From NCBI GenBank assembly GCA_000432655.1, contig HF986336.1, positions 1 through 6,964 on the forward strand: 6,964 nucleotides of DNA, read 5' to 3'. Positions within the stretch are counted from its first letter, which is position 1. Each line of letters starts with the position of its first letter. Both the position numbers and the translations under genes were made by a program. The notes under the pieces are model-generated. The model worked only from the letters and a program-made list of their open reading frames with translations, was not told where the DNA came from and did no database searches. The stretch is from Bacteroides sp. CAG:1060. GTDB taxonomy: Bacteria; Bacteroidota; Bacteroidia; Bacteroidales; UBA932. Positions 6,422 through 6,964 of the stretch are shown piece after piece.

Positions 6422-6964
6422 GCAAGCAGCTTGCTTCTCTGGCATTTCCGATATTCATTGAGACATTCCTTGTCATGATGTTGGGTACGGTGGACACCTT
6501 TATGCTGAGCAGGCATTCTGACAGCAGTGTGGCCGCCGTGGGATTGGTAAACCAGCTTCTGAACCTGATATTCATCCTCTTCGAGGTCATTTCCCTGGGA
6601 ACATCCATATTGTGCTCCCAGTACATTGGTGCCGGCAAACGGGACAAAGTAATCCAGGTCGTGGGTATTTCCCTGCTCTTCAACCTGGTATCCGGACTCG
6701 CCATCAGCGCCTGTCTGTATGGATTCGCCGGGAATCTTCTGAATCTGATGGGAATGCGGGACAGCCTCATGCCATACGGACTGCCGTATATGAAGATAGT
6801 AGGCTCATTCGCCTTTCTTCAGGCTCTATCCTTGTCCATATCTGCGGCACTGAGAAGCGCCGACAAAGCCAAGTACCCTATGTATGTGTCCGTTCTGGTC
6901 AATATATTGAACATTCTGGGCAACTACAGCCTCATTTTCGGTAAATTCGGCATGCCGGAACTCG
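6391..6964 (+). CDS. MATE-family multidrug/toxin efflux transporter, N-terminal part (3'-truncated)
   Basis: MATE proteins are 12-helix inner-membrane antiporters that export drugs or metabolites against Na+ or H+. The window holds 191 codons and runs off the right edge, roughly 40% of a typical 450-residue protein. After a short basic N-terminus (MRHKIRYGSLSKQ) there are about five hydrophobic segments: 14-39, 47-75, 87-121, 131-156 and 163-184. Family hallmarks are PIFIETFLVMMLGTVDTFML (20-39), VAAVGLVNQ (47-55) and SQYIGAGKRDK (76-86). The start is well fixed: the frame is closed by TGA at 6376-6378, ATG 6391 is the only ATG before the first helix, and the next ones (6475, 6478) lie inside that helix. 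It therefore overlaps dinB by 31 bases in another frame, pointing to cotranscription and perhaps translational coupling. The transported substrate cannot be told from this part. Confidence 0.9.
   Translation, partial: MRHKIRYGSLSKQLASLAFPIFIETFLVMMLGTVDTFMLSRHSDSSVAAVGLVNQLLNLIFILFEVISLGTSILCSQYIGAGKRDKVIQVVGISLLFNLVSGLAISACLYGFAGNLLNLMGMRDSLMPYGLPYMKIVGSFAFLQALSLSISAALRSADKAKYPMYVSVLVNILNILGNYSLIFGKFGMPEL
6420..6436. repeat. Perfect inverted repeat at the dinB stop codon
   Basis: AAGCAAGC-A-GCTTGCTT is a perfect palindrome with one central base. It starts in the dinB stop codon and runs into the MATE coding frame. In RNA it would fold as seven pairs with a CAG triloop. No T-run follows, so it is not an intrinsic terminator; it might affect ribosomes ending on dinB, or be incidental. 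Confidence 0.4.

Overview
The window looks like a chromosomal segment from a member of the Bacteroidota, probably Bacteroidales. The reasons are the upstream outer-membrane beta-barrel protein ending in an aromatic residue, A/T-rich start regions without Shine-Dalgarno sequences, a TAcTTTG-type promoter element, and CarA/CarB sequences that match my memory of Bacteroides-type enzymes. All genes are on the + strand. I see no insertion sequence, CRISPR array, tRNA or rRNA.

Layout: (1) 1-696 is the C-terminal end of an outer-membrane beta-barrel protein, cut by the window edge. (2) 697-953 is a 257-base intergenic region with a candidate promoter (722-748), a possible 54-codon leader ORF (775-939), several small hairpins, and a strong Rho-independent terminator (859-904) ending 49 bases before the carA start codon. 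(3) 954-2033 carA and (4) 2038-5244 carB encode the two subunits of glutamine-dependent carbamoyl-phosphate synthetase, separated by 4 bases. (5) 5249-6421 is a DinB-like Y-family DNA polymerase, 4 bases after carB. (6) 6391 to the right edge is the N-terminal part of a MATE-family membrane transporter, whose start overlaps the end of dinB by 31 bases.

The tight spacing suggests that carA-carB-dinB-MATE form one transcription unit. CarA releases ammonia from glutamine and CarB makes carbamoyl phosphate for pyrimidine and arginine synthesis. The polymerase and transporter have no obvious metabolic link to it; they look like passengers, perhaps an acquired pair.

The most interesting part is the carAB leader. 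A terminator lies between the likely promoter and carA, an open frame runs right through it, and an alternative pairing would break it. This is the architecture of translation-coupled or antitermination attenuation, as at enterobacterial pyrBI, but it is inferred from one sequence. The second point is that CarA/CarB are strikingly like the eukaryotic CAD/CPS1 enzymes, and the allosteric residues known from E. coli are replaced. I found no clearly new multi-gene system.
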